From CAYRLZ01 sp964425275 (GTDB taxonomy: Bacteria; Hydrothermota; Tepidihabitantia; Tepidihabitantales; JBDRVQ01): DNA of 16,826 nt. The notes beneath the pieces were generated by a model that was not told where the DNA came from, searched no databases, and was given only the letters and a program-made list of their open reading frames with translations. Both the position numbers and the translations under genes were made by a program. The stretch covers positions 1-16,826 of the forward strand of contig CAYRLZ010000083.1 in assembly GCA_964425275.1 (NCBI GenBank), given 5' to 3'. Shown piece after piece: positions 1-6,966 of the stretch (position 1 is the stretch's first letter; the number at the start of each line of letters is the position of its first letter).

Positions 1-105
1 GCGATTGTGAAGGAGATAGAGAGTCAGACGAAGAAGCTTGGCGCTGCGTATCGGAAGAAGTATAGTATTACAGCTGATGACGAAGAAAATGGTGAATATT
101 TTTAA
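1..105 (+). CDS. C-terminal end of an unknown protein (partial)
   Basis: An open frame runs from the first base of the window to a TAA at 103-105, giving the last 34 residues of a protein whose start lies outside the window. The tail is charged, with a lysine/arginine-rich helix-like part (KEIESQTKKLGAAYRKKY) followed by an acidic end (ADDEENGEYF). I do not recognise the family. Base composition resembles the downstream AT-richer genes rather than the GC-rich gene that follows. Because only 34 codons are visible, the call rests on an uninterrupted frame at the window edge and could be chance. Confidence 0.4.
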   Translation, partial: AIVKEIESQTKKLGAAYRKKYSITADDEENGEYF

Positions 106-312
106 TCTAATTTCGGGAAGATTTTATTATGATGAAAGACGCCGGGACAGTGGTGAATAATTTGATTCTAACACTTGACTTTCCGGAGGAAATTATTAGT
201 CTAATATCTTAAAAATGATTTGGGAAAAGGTGCCTATCCTAAAAGATTGGATTTAATATTAGCTCAAAGGCCGAATTGAAAGGATAGTTTGATGCCCGCC
301 GGGAGATATGAT

Positions 313-1701
313 ATGAAAAGAATATCAGATATTAACCGCTTACCGCCGGCCGCTGAGGCGGCGATAAAAATATTTCTTATCGGTGCGCTAAGTTTCTCTT
401 TTGCCCAATGGGAGCCAGAGGTTAGAATGACGAACACAGTGAACAGCGAGTATACATCGCCAAGCAATGCCTGGTGCATTGCGGCCGGTCCGAATCCTGT
501 CGTGCATATGGTCTACTGGTACCCACCAGTGGACCCAGGTAACTACGAGATATACTACTGCCGCTCAACCAATGCCGGGACATCGTGGTCGGTGCCAATA
601 CGGTTGACTAATGCGCCACTCACCTCGCAACAACCCTGCCTTGCCGTGAAGGACTCAAATATCTATCTTGTCTATATGGACTACCGGAATGGCAACGACT
701 ACGAGATTTACTTCCAGCGCTCAACCGATGTCGGCCTAACCTGGGGGCAGGAGACGCGCCTGACCAATGACCCAGGCATATCCAACAATCCGTGCATTGC
801 CGTGTCGGGCAATAATCTCTATGTCGCCTACGACGACCAGAGAGGCGGGCTATGTTATATATACTACCGCCGTTCAACGGACCGGGGTGCAACCTGGGAA
901 CCAGAAGTGAGACTGACTGGCAATACCTACTACCCGGCTTTCCCCTGCATTGCCGCAATCGGCAACTATGTTCATTTGGTATGGATGGATTGGCGGGAAC
1001 CGAAGGGCTCGGTCTACTATCGACGCTCCACCGATTATGGCGTTTCCTGGGAGCCCGAAGTTGGACTGGTTCTGGTTGACAGTTTCACCTACTCGCCGTG
1101 CTTGGCGGTCTCTAACTCGCATGTGCACCTGACCTGGAATGACTACCGCTACAACGATTCAGAGATATTCTATAAGCGCTCCGACGACAATGGGATGAAC
1201 TGGACGCCCGACATCCGGATTACCAATGCTTGGGGCATCTCGCAGGACCCAAACATTGCGGTGTCAGGCAACAATGTCTTCATTGTCTTTGATGAAAACC
1301 GGGGCGACTGGGATATTATGTTCACGATGTCCACCAACGGCGGCAACACCTGGACAACCCCTATCTTCTTGTGTAGCGCGCCGAATCGGTCATTCTACCC
1401 TTCAATTACCACCGACGGTTCGGCACTGCATGTTGTCTGGCATGACATGCGGGACGGGAACCGGGAAATCTACTACCGGCGGAATCCGAACGCACTTGGA
1501 GTAGAAGAAGGATTCCCGCCTCGGTATTTACGCATCAAGCCACGAGCCATTACCGTGCGCCGAGTACTGAATCGACTTTTGACGAATGGCGAGCTGCTTG
1601 ACATCTCCGGCCGGAAGGTAACCTACCTGCACCCGGGCGTATACTTCATTCGGTCTGAGCCGTCAACGAATACTATCCGCAAGGTCGTCTTGACTGAATA
1701 A
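313..1701 (+). CDS. secreted sialidase-fold (Asp-box) propeller protein with C-terminal sorting-like domain
   Basis: Predicted 462-residue exported protein. The ATG at 313 is preceded by GGGAG with 7-base spacing; the ATG at 292 in the same frame also has AAAGGA upstream and is an alternative. The N-terminus has a basic start and a hydrophobic core (IFLIGALSFSFA) ending in a plausible signal-peptidase site before QWEPEV. Six Asp-box motifs of the S-x-D/N-x-G-x-T/S-W type occur near residues 84, 137, 188, 239, 290 and 340. The 50-53 residue spacing is that of a complete six-bladed sialidase-type beta-propeller. The last ~45 residues (DISGRKV, then HPGVYFIR, then IRKVVL) look like a type IX-like C-terminal sorting domain. 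No catalytic Arg triad could be assigned, so sialidase activity is not claimed; cell-surface binding or a structural role is equally likely. The gene is visibly more GC-rich than its neighbours. An intrinsic terminator follows. Confidence 0.85.
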   Translation: MKRISDINRLPPAAEAAIKIFLIGALSFSFAQWEPEVRMTNTVNSEYTSPSNAWCIAAGPNPVVHMVYWYPPVDPGNYEIYYCRSTNAGTSWSVPIRLTNAPLTSQQPCLAVKDSNIYLVYMDYRNGNDYEIYFQRSTDVGLTWGQETRLTNDPGISNNPCIAVSGNNLYVAYDDQRGGLCYIYYRRSTDRGATWEPEVRLTGNTYYPAFPCIAAIGNYVHLVWMDWREPKGSVYYRRSTDYGVSWEPEVGLVLVDSFTYSPCLAVSNSHVHLTWNDYRYNDSEIFYKRSDDNGMNWTPDIRITNAWGISQDPNIAVSGNNVFIVFDENRGDWDIMFTMSTNGGNTWTTPIFLCSAPNRSFYPSITTDGSALHVVWHDMRDGNREIYYRRNPNALGVEEGFPPRYLRIKPRAITVRRVLNRLLTNGELLDISGRKVTYLHPGVYFIRSEPSTNTIRKVVLTE

Positions 1702-1768
1702 GGGAGCCCGAAGGCGCACATCCTCATTTTGTCGGCTCTTGCGTTTATTAACTTTGATTCTAATGGAT

Positions 1769-1794
1769 AAAGTTTCCTGTGGGGAAACTTTTTT
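1769..1794 (+). terminator. intrinsic terminator after the Asp-box gene
   Basis: A perfect 9-bp stem (AAAGTTTCC at 1769-1777 pairing with GGAAACTTT at 1783-1791) encloses a 5-base loop and ends in a T run (1789-1794). It lies 68 bases after the stop codon of the Asp-box gene in the same orientation, as expected for a rho-independent terminator. Confidence 0.85.
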
Positions 1795-1830
1795 ATCACC
1801 TGATTTTGCCTCTAACATCTTGATTTTACA

Positions 1831-2145
1831 GAACTTATAGGATTTTTTCTTGATTTTAGGGTATCGTTCCCTCTATGCCTTACCCTATCTCTTACTTAAT
1901 GCCTTACTGGGTCTCTTACTCTATCCCTTTCTCTATCCCTTCCCTAATCCCTTTCCCTGTCTCCTTATCCGCCCCTCTCTCTTCCCATTTCTCAGTCCCC
2001 TTCTCTATCTCCTCTTGATAGGCTCCCTGTTAGGCTCTCTAATCCTCTGCCTGTGCCTCTTTCTGTGTCTTCCTCTGAATCTCATTCTCCGTCCCCTCAA
2101 TCCCTCTCCCAACGCTTTCCCAATCCCTTTCTCTAATTGGGGGCA
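1831..2145. repeat. polypyrimidine 12-bp tandem repeat element, copy 1
   Basis: The plus strand is almost pure C and T. In phase 12-bp units begin at 1879, 1891, 1903, 1915, 1927, 1939 and 1951, with a consensus close to CTTACTCTATCC. The first four units keep CTTACC/T exactly. Before them lies a non-repetitive head (about 1831-1878) containing TTGATTTTAGGGTATCG. After about 1965 the tract stays pyrimidine-rich but the units decay. Head and tandem part match, in inverted orientation, the element at 16597-16826. Gaps between the copies are 12 bases long, as expected from slippage by whole units. The 114-codon leucine-rich frame from 1850 is best seen as a by-product of the 12-bp (4-codon) periodicity. 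Confidence 0.9.
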
Positions 2146-2247
2146 ATTAAACCAAAGGCTTGACTTTCGCTCCCCTTTTGCTAATATTAAATGATGCGAA
2201 CAAATAACACGCTTCGGCAAGATGTCGCTTTTTACGCTCCATCCCGC

Positions 2248-2309
2248 CTGGAGTAGCCGACCTTGGTCGGCGCTAAATGTTTTATGCGAGACAAGTCTCG
2301 CTACTCCAG
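2248..2309. repeat. branched (cloverleaf-like) palindromic element
   Basis: An outer 8-bp stem (CTGGAGTA at 2248-2255 with TACTCCAG at 2302-2309) closes over two perfect inner hairpins. The first has a 7-bp stem (GCCGACC/GGTCGGC, 2256-2271) and the second a 7-bp stem (GCGAGAC/GTCTCGC, 2286-2301); each has a 2-base loop. They are joined by a 14-base AT-rich linker. All three stems are perfect, which is far from chance. It may be a REP/BIME-like interspersed element or a structured RNA. Confidence 0.85.
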
Positions 2310-2376
2310 ACGCTGTTTTCGCGGCACGCGGCACCGCCCTTGCGAGCCGTTCTGCGAAGCAGTGCCGTAGGCAAAG

Positions 2377-2403
2377 GCGAAGCAATCTCTTGAGATTCCT
2401 CGC
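2377..2403. repeat. imperfect hairpin
   Basis: GCGA (2377-2380) and AATCTC (2384-2389) pair with GAGATT (2392-2397) and TCGC (2400-2403), with a short internal mismatch and a TT loop. It is part of the palindrome-rich mosaic before the ATPase gene. There is no T run, so it is not a terminator. Confidence 0.55.
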
Positions 2404-2410
2404 AGAGTTT

Positions 2411-2427
2411 ACCCTGAACGACAGGGT
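2411..2427. repeat. small hairpin
   Basis: ACCCTG (2411-2416) pairs perfectly with CAGGGT (2422-2427) across a 5-base loop. The copied phrase GAGATTCCTC occurs on both sides of it (from 2392 and from 2428), suggesting an internally duplicated repeat. Confidence 0.5.
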
Positions 2428-2660
2428 GAGATTCCTCACTACTGCTCGGAATGACAAAAGTGAAGGGCTTGGAACGACGTCCGCGTGTATCTGCGGTTGC
2501 AACATCTGGGATTTTGAGTTTGTTTAGAATTTCGGATTTAGAATTTTATCTGTTAGGATTTTATCTGTGTTTGCCTACGGCACTGTGGTTCTATTTTCTT
2601 TCCTTCTCAGGCAGATTCAATAAATAGCTAATTTGACAATGTTCAATTAATGATTGATAA

Positions 2661-2695
2661 TTGGAAATTGGAAATTCTTCGTGTATAATATCATT
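2661..2695 (+). promoter_or_regulatory. promoter of the copper ATPase gene, predicted leaderless
   Basis: A perfect -10 TATAAT (2684-2689) lies 17 bases after TTGGAA (2661-2666) and ends 6 bases before the ATG at 2696, so transcription would start at or next to the start codon. A second, upstream combination (TTGACA at 2633-2638, 16 bases, TGATAA at 2655-2660) would give a leader of about 29 bases without a Shine-Dalgarno sequence. Confidence 0.6.
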
Positions 2696-5146
2696 ATGGC
2701 AAAAGAGAAGATATATAAAGACCCGGTCTGCGGGATGGAGATAAATGAAGAAGAAGCGGCCGGAAGATATAAATATCAAGGAACGGTCTATTATTTTTGC
2801 CGCCCCAACTGCTTAGAGAGATTTAAGGCTAATCCGGAGAAGTTTCTTACAAAAGGGGAATCCCCAATTCCAATGAGGAAATTTTCAAAAGATAAGTGTG
2901 GGCTAACGCCCCGCTTTGCGTTAGGTAAGACAGAAATAACTACCTTATCAATCAGCGGAATGTCCTGTGCCAGTTGTGCCCTGACGATTGAAAATGCCGT
3001 AAAGAATTTGCCCGGGGTTGTCAGTATTACGGTAAATTTTGCAGCGGAAAAGACCGTTATTGAACACGATGAAAAAATTACCCCGGTGGCAAAGATTAAG
3101 AAGGCGATAACGGATGTTGGTTATGAAATTAGAGAAGAAATTGGCGACCGAGAAGATAAAGTTCAAATTGAAGGGCGAAAGGCAAGAATTAGGCTTTATC
3201 TCGTCTGGGGTTTCACAATTCCAATTATTGCTCTTATGCTCTTGGAGATGGTATTTATCGTTCATATTCCCGACATTGACTATTTGATGATAATCTTGGG
3301 CGGACTGGCGGTCTTTGTGACCGGGTTTAGAACCTTAAAAGCCGGGGTTAATGCGCTAAGACACAAATCACCATCTATGGATGTTCTGATTGGCATTGGC
3401 TGTCTTACCGCTTTTCTTTCAGGAGCCCTGCGGGTCTTATCATTGCCGGTGGCGAATTATAGCGGCATCGCCGGAATGATTATGGCTTTTCACATTACTG
3501 GGAGATATGTGGAAACGATGGCCAAGGGCCGGGCATCACAGGCGATTAAGAAATTACTCAAACTGGGGGCAAAAAGGGCCAGGGTCTTAATTGATAATCA
3601 GGAGAAAGAAATGCCAATTGAAGAGGTGAAGGTTAGTGATATTTTGATTGTGAAGCCCGGCGAGAAGATTCCAACGGATGGCGAGATTCTTTCCGGTATC
3701 TCAACGGTTGATGAATCTATGGTAACCGGGGAATCTCTGCCGGTAGAGAAGAAAGAAGGAAATAAGGTAATCGGGGCAACGGTAAATCAGTCGGGATTGT
3801 TAAGAATCCGAGCAACGAAGGTTGGCCGGGATACATTTTTGGCACAGATTATAAAATTAGTGGAAGCAAGTCAGGGTTCAAAGGTGCCCATCCAGGAGTT
3901 TGTGGATAGGGTCACGGCAAAGTTTGTACCGGTAATACTCTTAATTTCTCTTTTAACCTTTATTCTATGGCTTCTTTTCTCTTCAGAATTAAAGGGGATT
4001 CTGATTACGGTCTCATCCTTCATCCCCTGGGTTAATCCGAATCTGGATAATCTCTCACTGGCTATCTTTGCCGCGGTGGCGGTTCTGGTAATTGCCTGCC
4101 CCTGCGCCCTTGGTCTGGCAACACCAACCGCTTTAATGGTTGGTTTGGGCAGGGGTGCGGAAAGGGGAATCCTCTTTCGCTGTGGTGAGGCAATCCAGAC
4201 GATGAAGGAGATAAAAGTGATTGTCTTTGATAAGACCGGGACGATTACCAAAGGGAGACCAGAAGTTACCGATATAATTACCGAAGCCAATTTTGAAGAA
4301 AATGAGGTTTTGAAATATGCCGCTTCGGTTGAATCCGGTTCCGGGCATCCTCTGGCGGGTGCGATTGTTGAATCGGCCAAGGTGAGGGATATCTTACTGG
4401 TAATGCCCGAAGATTTAATTACCATTCCCGGCAAAGGAGTAAAGGCAAAGGTTGAAGGAAAAGAAGTATTGGTCGGGAGCCGAAGATTGCTTGATGATTA
4501 CCGAATTAGTTATCAGGCAAAGGAGAAGGAGATTTCCGGATTGGAGAACGAAGCGAAGACAACGATTTTAGTAGCGGTTGATGGAAAATTTGTTGGCATC
4601 ATCGGTGTTGCTGACCCCTTAAAAATTGATTCATCATCGGCAATTAAATCCTTAAAGGATATGGGTCTGAAATTGATTATGATTACCGGGGATAATGACC
4701 GAACCGGTAAGGCGGTGGCGAATAAAGTAGGAATTGACGAAGTGATGACTAATGTCTTGCCCCAGGATAAACAGAAGATAGTGAAGAAATTGCAAGAGAG
4801 ATACGGGATGGTGGCAATGGTCGGCGATGGCATCAATGATGCACCGGCTTTAACTCAGGCAAATGTGGGAATCGCCATCGGAACGGGAACGGATATTGCG
4901 ATTGAATCCTCGGATATCGTATTGGTGCGCGGTGATTTATCAGCGGTCTCTACCGCGGTGAAACTTTCCCGGGCAACCTTTGTCAAGATTAAACAGAACC
5001 TATTCTGGGCTTTCTTCTATAATGTGATTGCGCTACCGATTGCGATTTTAGGACTTTTGCATCCGGTGATTGCCGAAATTGCCATGGCAATGAGTTCAAT
5101 AAATGTCGTCACCAATGCCAACCGCCTGCGACGGCAAAAGTTGTAA
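2696..5146 (+). CDS. copA: Cu(+)-exporting P1B-type ATPase with N-terminal YHS domain
   Basis: 816-residue integral membrane pump that exports copper(I) or a similar soft metal using ATP. Domains in order: a YHS metal-binding domain (about 6-47, YKDPVCGM, YYFCRPNC), a linker, a heavy-metal-associated domain with GMSCASC (88-94), transmembrane segments, actuator TGES (near 344-347), the CPC ion-path motif (468-470), phosphorylation site DKTGT (D512), the P1B HP motif (H551), and GDGINDAP (near 710). FYN and MAMSS in the last two membrane helices match the Cu(+) subgroup. The ATG at 2696 is chosen over an in-frame TTG at 2654 because the promoter -10 box would fall inside the longer form and because the YHS domain starts right after it. 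No chaperone or cop regulator lies nearby. A palindrome is embedded in the linker. Copper specificity is inferred from motifs. Confidence 0.93.
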   Translation: MAKEKIYKDPVCGMEINEEEAAGRYKYQGTVYYFCRPNCLERFKANPEKFLTKGESPIPMRKFSKDKCGLTPRFALGKTEITTLSISGMSCASCALTIENAVKNLPGVVSITVNFAAEKTVIEHDEKITPVAKIKKAITDVGYEIREEIGDREDKVQIEGRKARIRLYLVWGFTIPIIALMLLEMVFIVHIPDIDYLMIILGGLAVFVTGFRTLKAGVNALRHKSPSMDVLIGIGCLTAFLSGALRVLSLPVANYSGIAGMIMAFHITGRYVETMAKGRASQAIKKLLKLGAKRARVLIDNQEKEMPIEEVKVSDILIVKPGEKIPTDGEILSGISTVDESMVTGESLPVEKKEGNKVIGATVNQSGLLRIRATKVGRDTFLAQIIKLVEASQGSKVPIQEFVDRVTAKFVPVILLISLLTFILWLLFSSELKGILITVSSFIPWVNPNLDNLSLAIFAAVAVLVIACPCALGLATPTALMVGLGRGAERGILFRCGEAIQTMKEIKVIVFDKTGTITKGRPEVTDIITEANFEENEVLKYAASVESGSGHPLAGAIVESAKVRDILLVMPEDLITIPGKGVKAKVEGKEVLVGSRRLLDDYRISYQAKEKEISGLENEAKTTILVAVDGKFVGIIGVADPLKIDSSSAIKSLKDMGLKLIMITGDNDRTGKAVANKVGIDEVMTNVLPQDKQKIVKKLQERYGMVAMVGDGINDAPALTQANVGIAIGTGTDIAIESSDIVLVRGDLSAVSTAVKLSRATFVKIKQNLFWAFFYNVIALPIAILGLLHPVIAEIAMAMSSINVVTNANRLRRQKL
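2903..2924. repeat. palindrome embedded in the ATPase coding sequence
   Basis: CTAACGC (2903-2909) pairs perfectly with GCGTTAG (2918-2924) across an 8-base loop. It encodes part of the linker between the YHS and HMA domains (about residues 70-77), which is where an in-frame insertion would be tolerated. Confidence 0.6.
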
Positions 5147-5235
5147 ATGCGGAAGTCCAGATGTGAAAAGATAAGCCACGGATATATTCTTTTGTTTTGA
5201 GTTTGCCTCTCGCAGTGGGAGCGGGCAATCCGCCG

Positions 5236-5254
5236 CGTCCGCCTCAGGCGGACG
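5236..5254. repeat. strong GC-rich hairpin between convergent genes
   Basis: CGTCCGCC (5236-5243) pairs perfectly with GGCGGACG (5247-5254) around a TCA loop. It sits between the 3' ends of the ATPase gene and parB. A T run is lacking on both sides, so it is a poor classic terminator. It may block read-through from both sides or be an interspersed palindrome. Confidence 0.6.
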
Positions 5255-5330
5255 GAAGGGCTTTCTCACAAACCGAACGACACTCGGTAACTTTGTAGTT
5301 TCATCTTTTGGATTGTTCTTTTAGGAGGGT

Positions 5331-6161
5331 CTACTTCTTAATCAACCGAATAATCCGGTTAAAGTCCTCTTCCGAGACAAACTCAATAATTATCTTCCCT
5401 TTTTCACCGCGCTTGATTATCTCAACATTAGTTCCAAGAAATTCCCGAAGTATATCTTCCATTGCCTGGAGATAAACATCACGCTCTTTTACTCTTTCCT
5501 TTTCTTCCCTTTTTGAGGACACTAATTTTTCCACCTGCCTCACCGGAAGTGATTCCCGAACAATTCTTTCGCATAACTCTTCTTGAGCCTTGCGGTCGGT
5601 TAAGGTAAGGAGGGCGCGGGCATGCCCAGCGGTAATTTTTTCCTCTTTTAAATATTCCTTCACCTTTGGTGGTAAGGTCAACAATCGCAGGGCATTGGCA
5701 ATTGTTGGACGGCTTTTACCCACCCGGTCGGCAATCTCTTCCTGCGTCAATCCGAATTCCTCAATTAATCTCTTATAGCCCAACGCTTCCTCTAAGGGAT
5801 TAAGATTTTTTCTCTGGAGATTTTCAATCAGGGCCAGTTCCAGCATCTCCGGTTCAGAGATTTCTCGGACCACTGCCGGAATCGTTGTCAGCCCGGCTTC
5901 TTTTGCCGCGCGCAGCCGCCGTTCACCAACCACCAATTCATAACCGCTACTTGTTTTACGAACTAAGATTGGTTGTAAGATACCTTTCGTTTTTATTGAA
6001 GATATCAACTCCGCCAGGTCTTCTTGCGGGTTTTCTCTTGGCTGGTAAGGGTTGATTTTAATCTCTTCAATTTTTATTGGGCGCGTCTCCCCTTCAACTA
6101 AACTTTTACCTTCTTCGGACAATAAAGCCGAGAGTCCTTTTCCCAACACCTTTTTTGTCAT
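5331..6161 (-). CDS. parB: chromosome partitioning protein ParB
   Basis: 276-residue DNA-binding CTPase of the ParABS segregation system. It loads at parS sites, spreads as a clamp and stimulates ParA. Visible features: the conserved start (KVLGKGLSALL), the ParB/Srx CTP-binding motif GERRLRA (79-85), ENLQR (113-117), a helix-turn-helix (about 137-158, GLTQEEIADRVGKSRPTIAN), the ITAGHARALL segment (176-185), and a charged C-terminal dimerisation region. The ATG at 6161 is chosen over an in-frame GTG at 6167 because GGAGG lies 5 bases upstream. This ATG overlaps the parA stop as ATGA, so translation is probably coupled to parA. Length is normal for the family. No parS-like palindrome is visible in the window. 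Confidence 0.95.
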   Translation of the reverse strand: MTKKVLGKGLSALLSEEGKSLVEGETRPIKIEEIKINPYQPRENPQEDLAELISSIKTKGILQPILVRKTSSGYELVVGERRLRAAKEAGLTTIPAVVREISEPEMLELALIENLQRKNLNPLEEALGYKRLIEEFGLTQEEIADRVGKSRPTIANALRLLTLPPKVKEYLKEEKITAGHARALLTLTDRKAQEELCERIVRESLPVRQVEKLVSSKREEKERVKERDVYLQAMEDILREFLGTNVEIIKRGEKGKIIIEFVSEEDFNRIIRLIKK

Positions 6162-6931
6162 CTGCACCTCCGGGTATTATTTAATACCTCTTCGGCCAAG
6201 GTTAAATAGGCCTGAGCACTATAAGAGTTTCTGTCATATTGGAAGATTGATTTATTAAAACTGGGGGCTTCGGCTAACCGGACACTTCTTGGAATTACGA
6301 CATTAAAGACCCGCTCCCCAAAGTGTTTTCGCACTTCTTCTTCAACCTGTTTTGTTAAGTTTAAGCGACTGGAATACATCGTCAATAAAACCCCCTCAAT
6401 CTCAAAATTGGGATTAATGGTTCTCTTTACTAAGTTTATTGTATCTAAAAGCCGGGCAATCCCTTCCAAGGCATAATATTCACATTGGATTGGGATTAAA
6501 ACACTGTTTGCGGCCGCTAAACCCATAATCGTCAATATCCCTAAGGAAGGTGGACAGTCAATTAAAATGAAGGAATATTTTTGCGTAATCGGCCGAAGGA
6601 CCTCTCTTAATCTTAAATCCCGGTTTTCTAAATTGACGAATTCTACTTCACCGCCGGCTAAATCAATGCTTGATGGTAGGAGGTCAAGGTTCTCTTGGAT
6701 CTCAGTAATTATTGCCTTTTCTATTGTCTCTTTCCCGATGAGGATATGATAGATTGAGATGGGGAGATTTTTTTTATCAATCCCCAGGCCCAGGGTGGCA
6801 TGGGCTTGAGGGTCTAAATCACAGAGGAGGGTCTTCTCTTTTTTTAATGCCAGGGCACAACCGAGATTGATTGCCGTCGTCGTCTTGCCGACTCCGCCTT
6901 TTTGATTGGCAATTGTAATAACTTTCACCAC
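6158..6931 (-). CDS. parA: chromosome partitioning ATPase ParA (Soj)
   Basis: 257-residue deviant-Walker ATPase that binds nucleoid DNA in its ATP form and moves ParB-parS complexes. Motifs: KGGVGKTT (11-18), the A' segment DLDPQAH (38-44), and the Walker B region FILIDCPPSLG (121-131). Length and full-length similarity fit chromosomal Soj-type ParA. Two adjacent GTG codons (6931 and 6928) could each start the protein; both give the usual VITIANQKGG beginning and neither has a Shine-Dalgarno sequence. It is the first gene of a two-gene operon with parB and diverges from ftsY across 85 bases. The common neighbours rsmG and mnmG are absent. Confidence 0.95.
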   Translation of the reverse strand: MVKVITIANQKGGVGKTTTAINLGCALALKKEKTLLCDLDPQAHATLGLGIDKKNLPISIYHILIGKETIEKAIITEIQENLDLLPSSIDLAGGEVEFVNLENRDLRLREVLRPITQKYSFILIDCPPSLGILTIMGLAAANSVLIPIQCEYYALEGIARLLDTINLVKRTINPNFEIEGVLLTMYSSRLNLTKQVEEEVRKHFGERVFNVVIPRSVRLAEAPSFNKSIFQYDRNSYSAQAYLTLAEEVLNNTRRCR

Positions 6932-6966
6932 TAACTATAACTTAACCTAATTTTTCAATCTGTCAA
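6932..6966 (-). promoter_or_regulatory. parA promoter, predicted leaderless
   Basis: On the minus strand TTGACA (6966-6961) is followed after 16 bases by TAAGTT (6944-6939), which ends 7 bases before the GTG at 6931. An overlapping TATAGT (6939-6934) is an alternative -10 at poorer spacing. The -35 box overlaps one arm of the palindrome at 6964-6985. Confidence 0.5.

Larger units (their letters stand above)
2146..2632. other. gene-free intergenic stretch with stacked small palindromes
   Basis: No convincing gene lies between the polypyrimidine repeat and the ATPase promoter. Two frames exist (166 codons on minus at 2005-2505, 101 codons on plus at 2222-2527), but they run through inverted repeats, have no recognisable domain and no ribosome-binding site. 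The stretch carries the branched palindrome at 2248-2309, hairpins at 2377-2403 and 2411-2427, and AT-rich near-repeats such as TTAGAATTT and GATTTTATCTGT around 2524-2570. It looks like a mosaic of interspersed non-coding repeats. Confidence 0.6.

Noticed and set aside
175..204. TTGACT at 175-180 as a promoter for the Asp-box gene
   Set aside because: No -10 box at 16-18 bases; the nearest TCTAAT is at about 19, and the gene starts more than 100 bases further on.
215..256. 13-codon frame before the first full gene
   Set aside because: The only ribosome-binding-like sequence (GGAGGA at 185-190) is too far upstream, and the peptide is too short to judge.
2005..2505. 166-codon minus-strand frame
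   Set aside because: It runs through the polypyrimidine repeat and several hairpins, has low-complexity basic ends and no domain or ribosome-binding site.
2222..2527. 101-codon plus-strand frame
   Set aside because: It reads through the branched palindrome and neighbouring hairpins, with no recognisable domain and no Shine-Dalgarno sequence.
3871..4434. 187-codon minus-strand frame inside the ATPase gene
   Set aside because: It is the opposite-strand shadow of the P-type ATPase, which has all family motifs in the plus frame.
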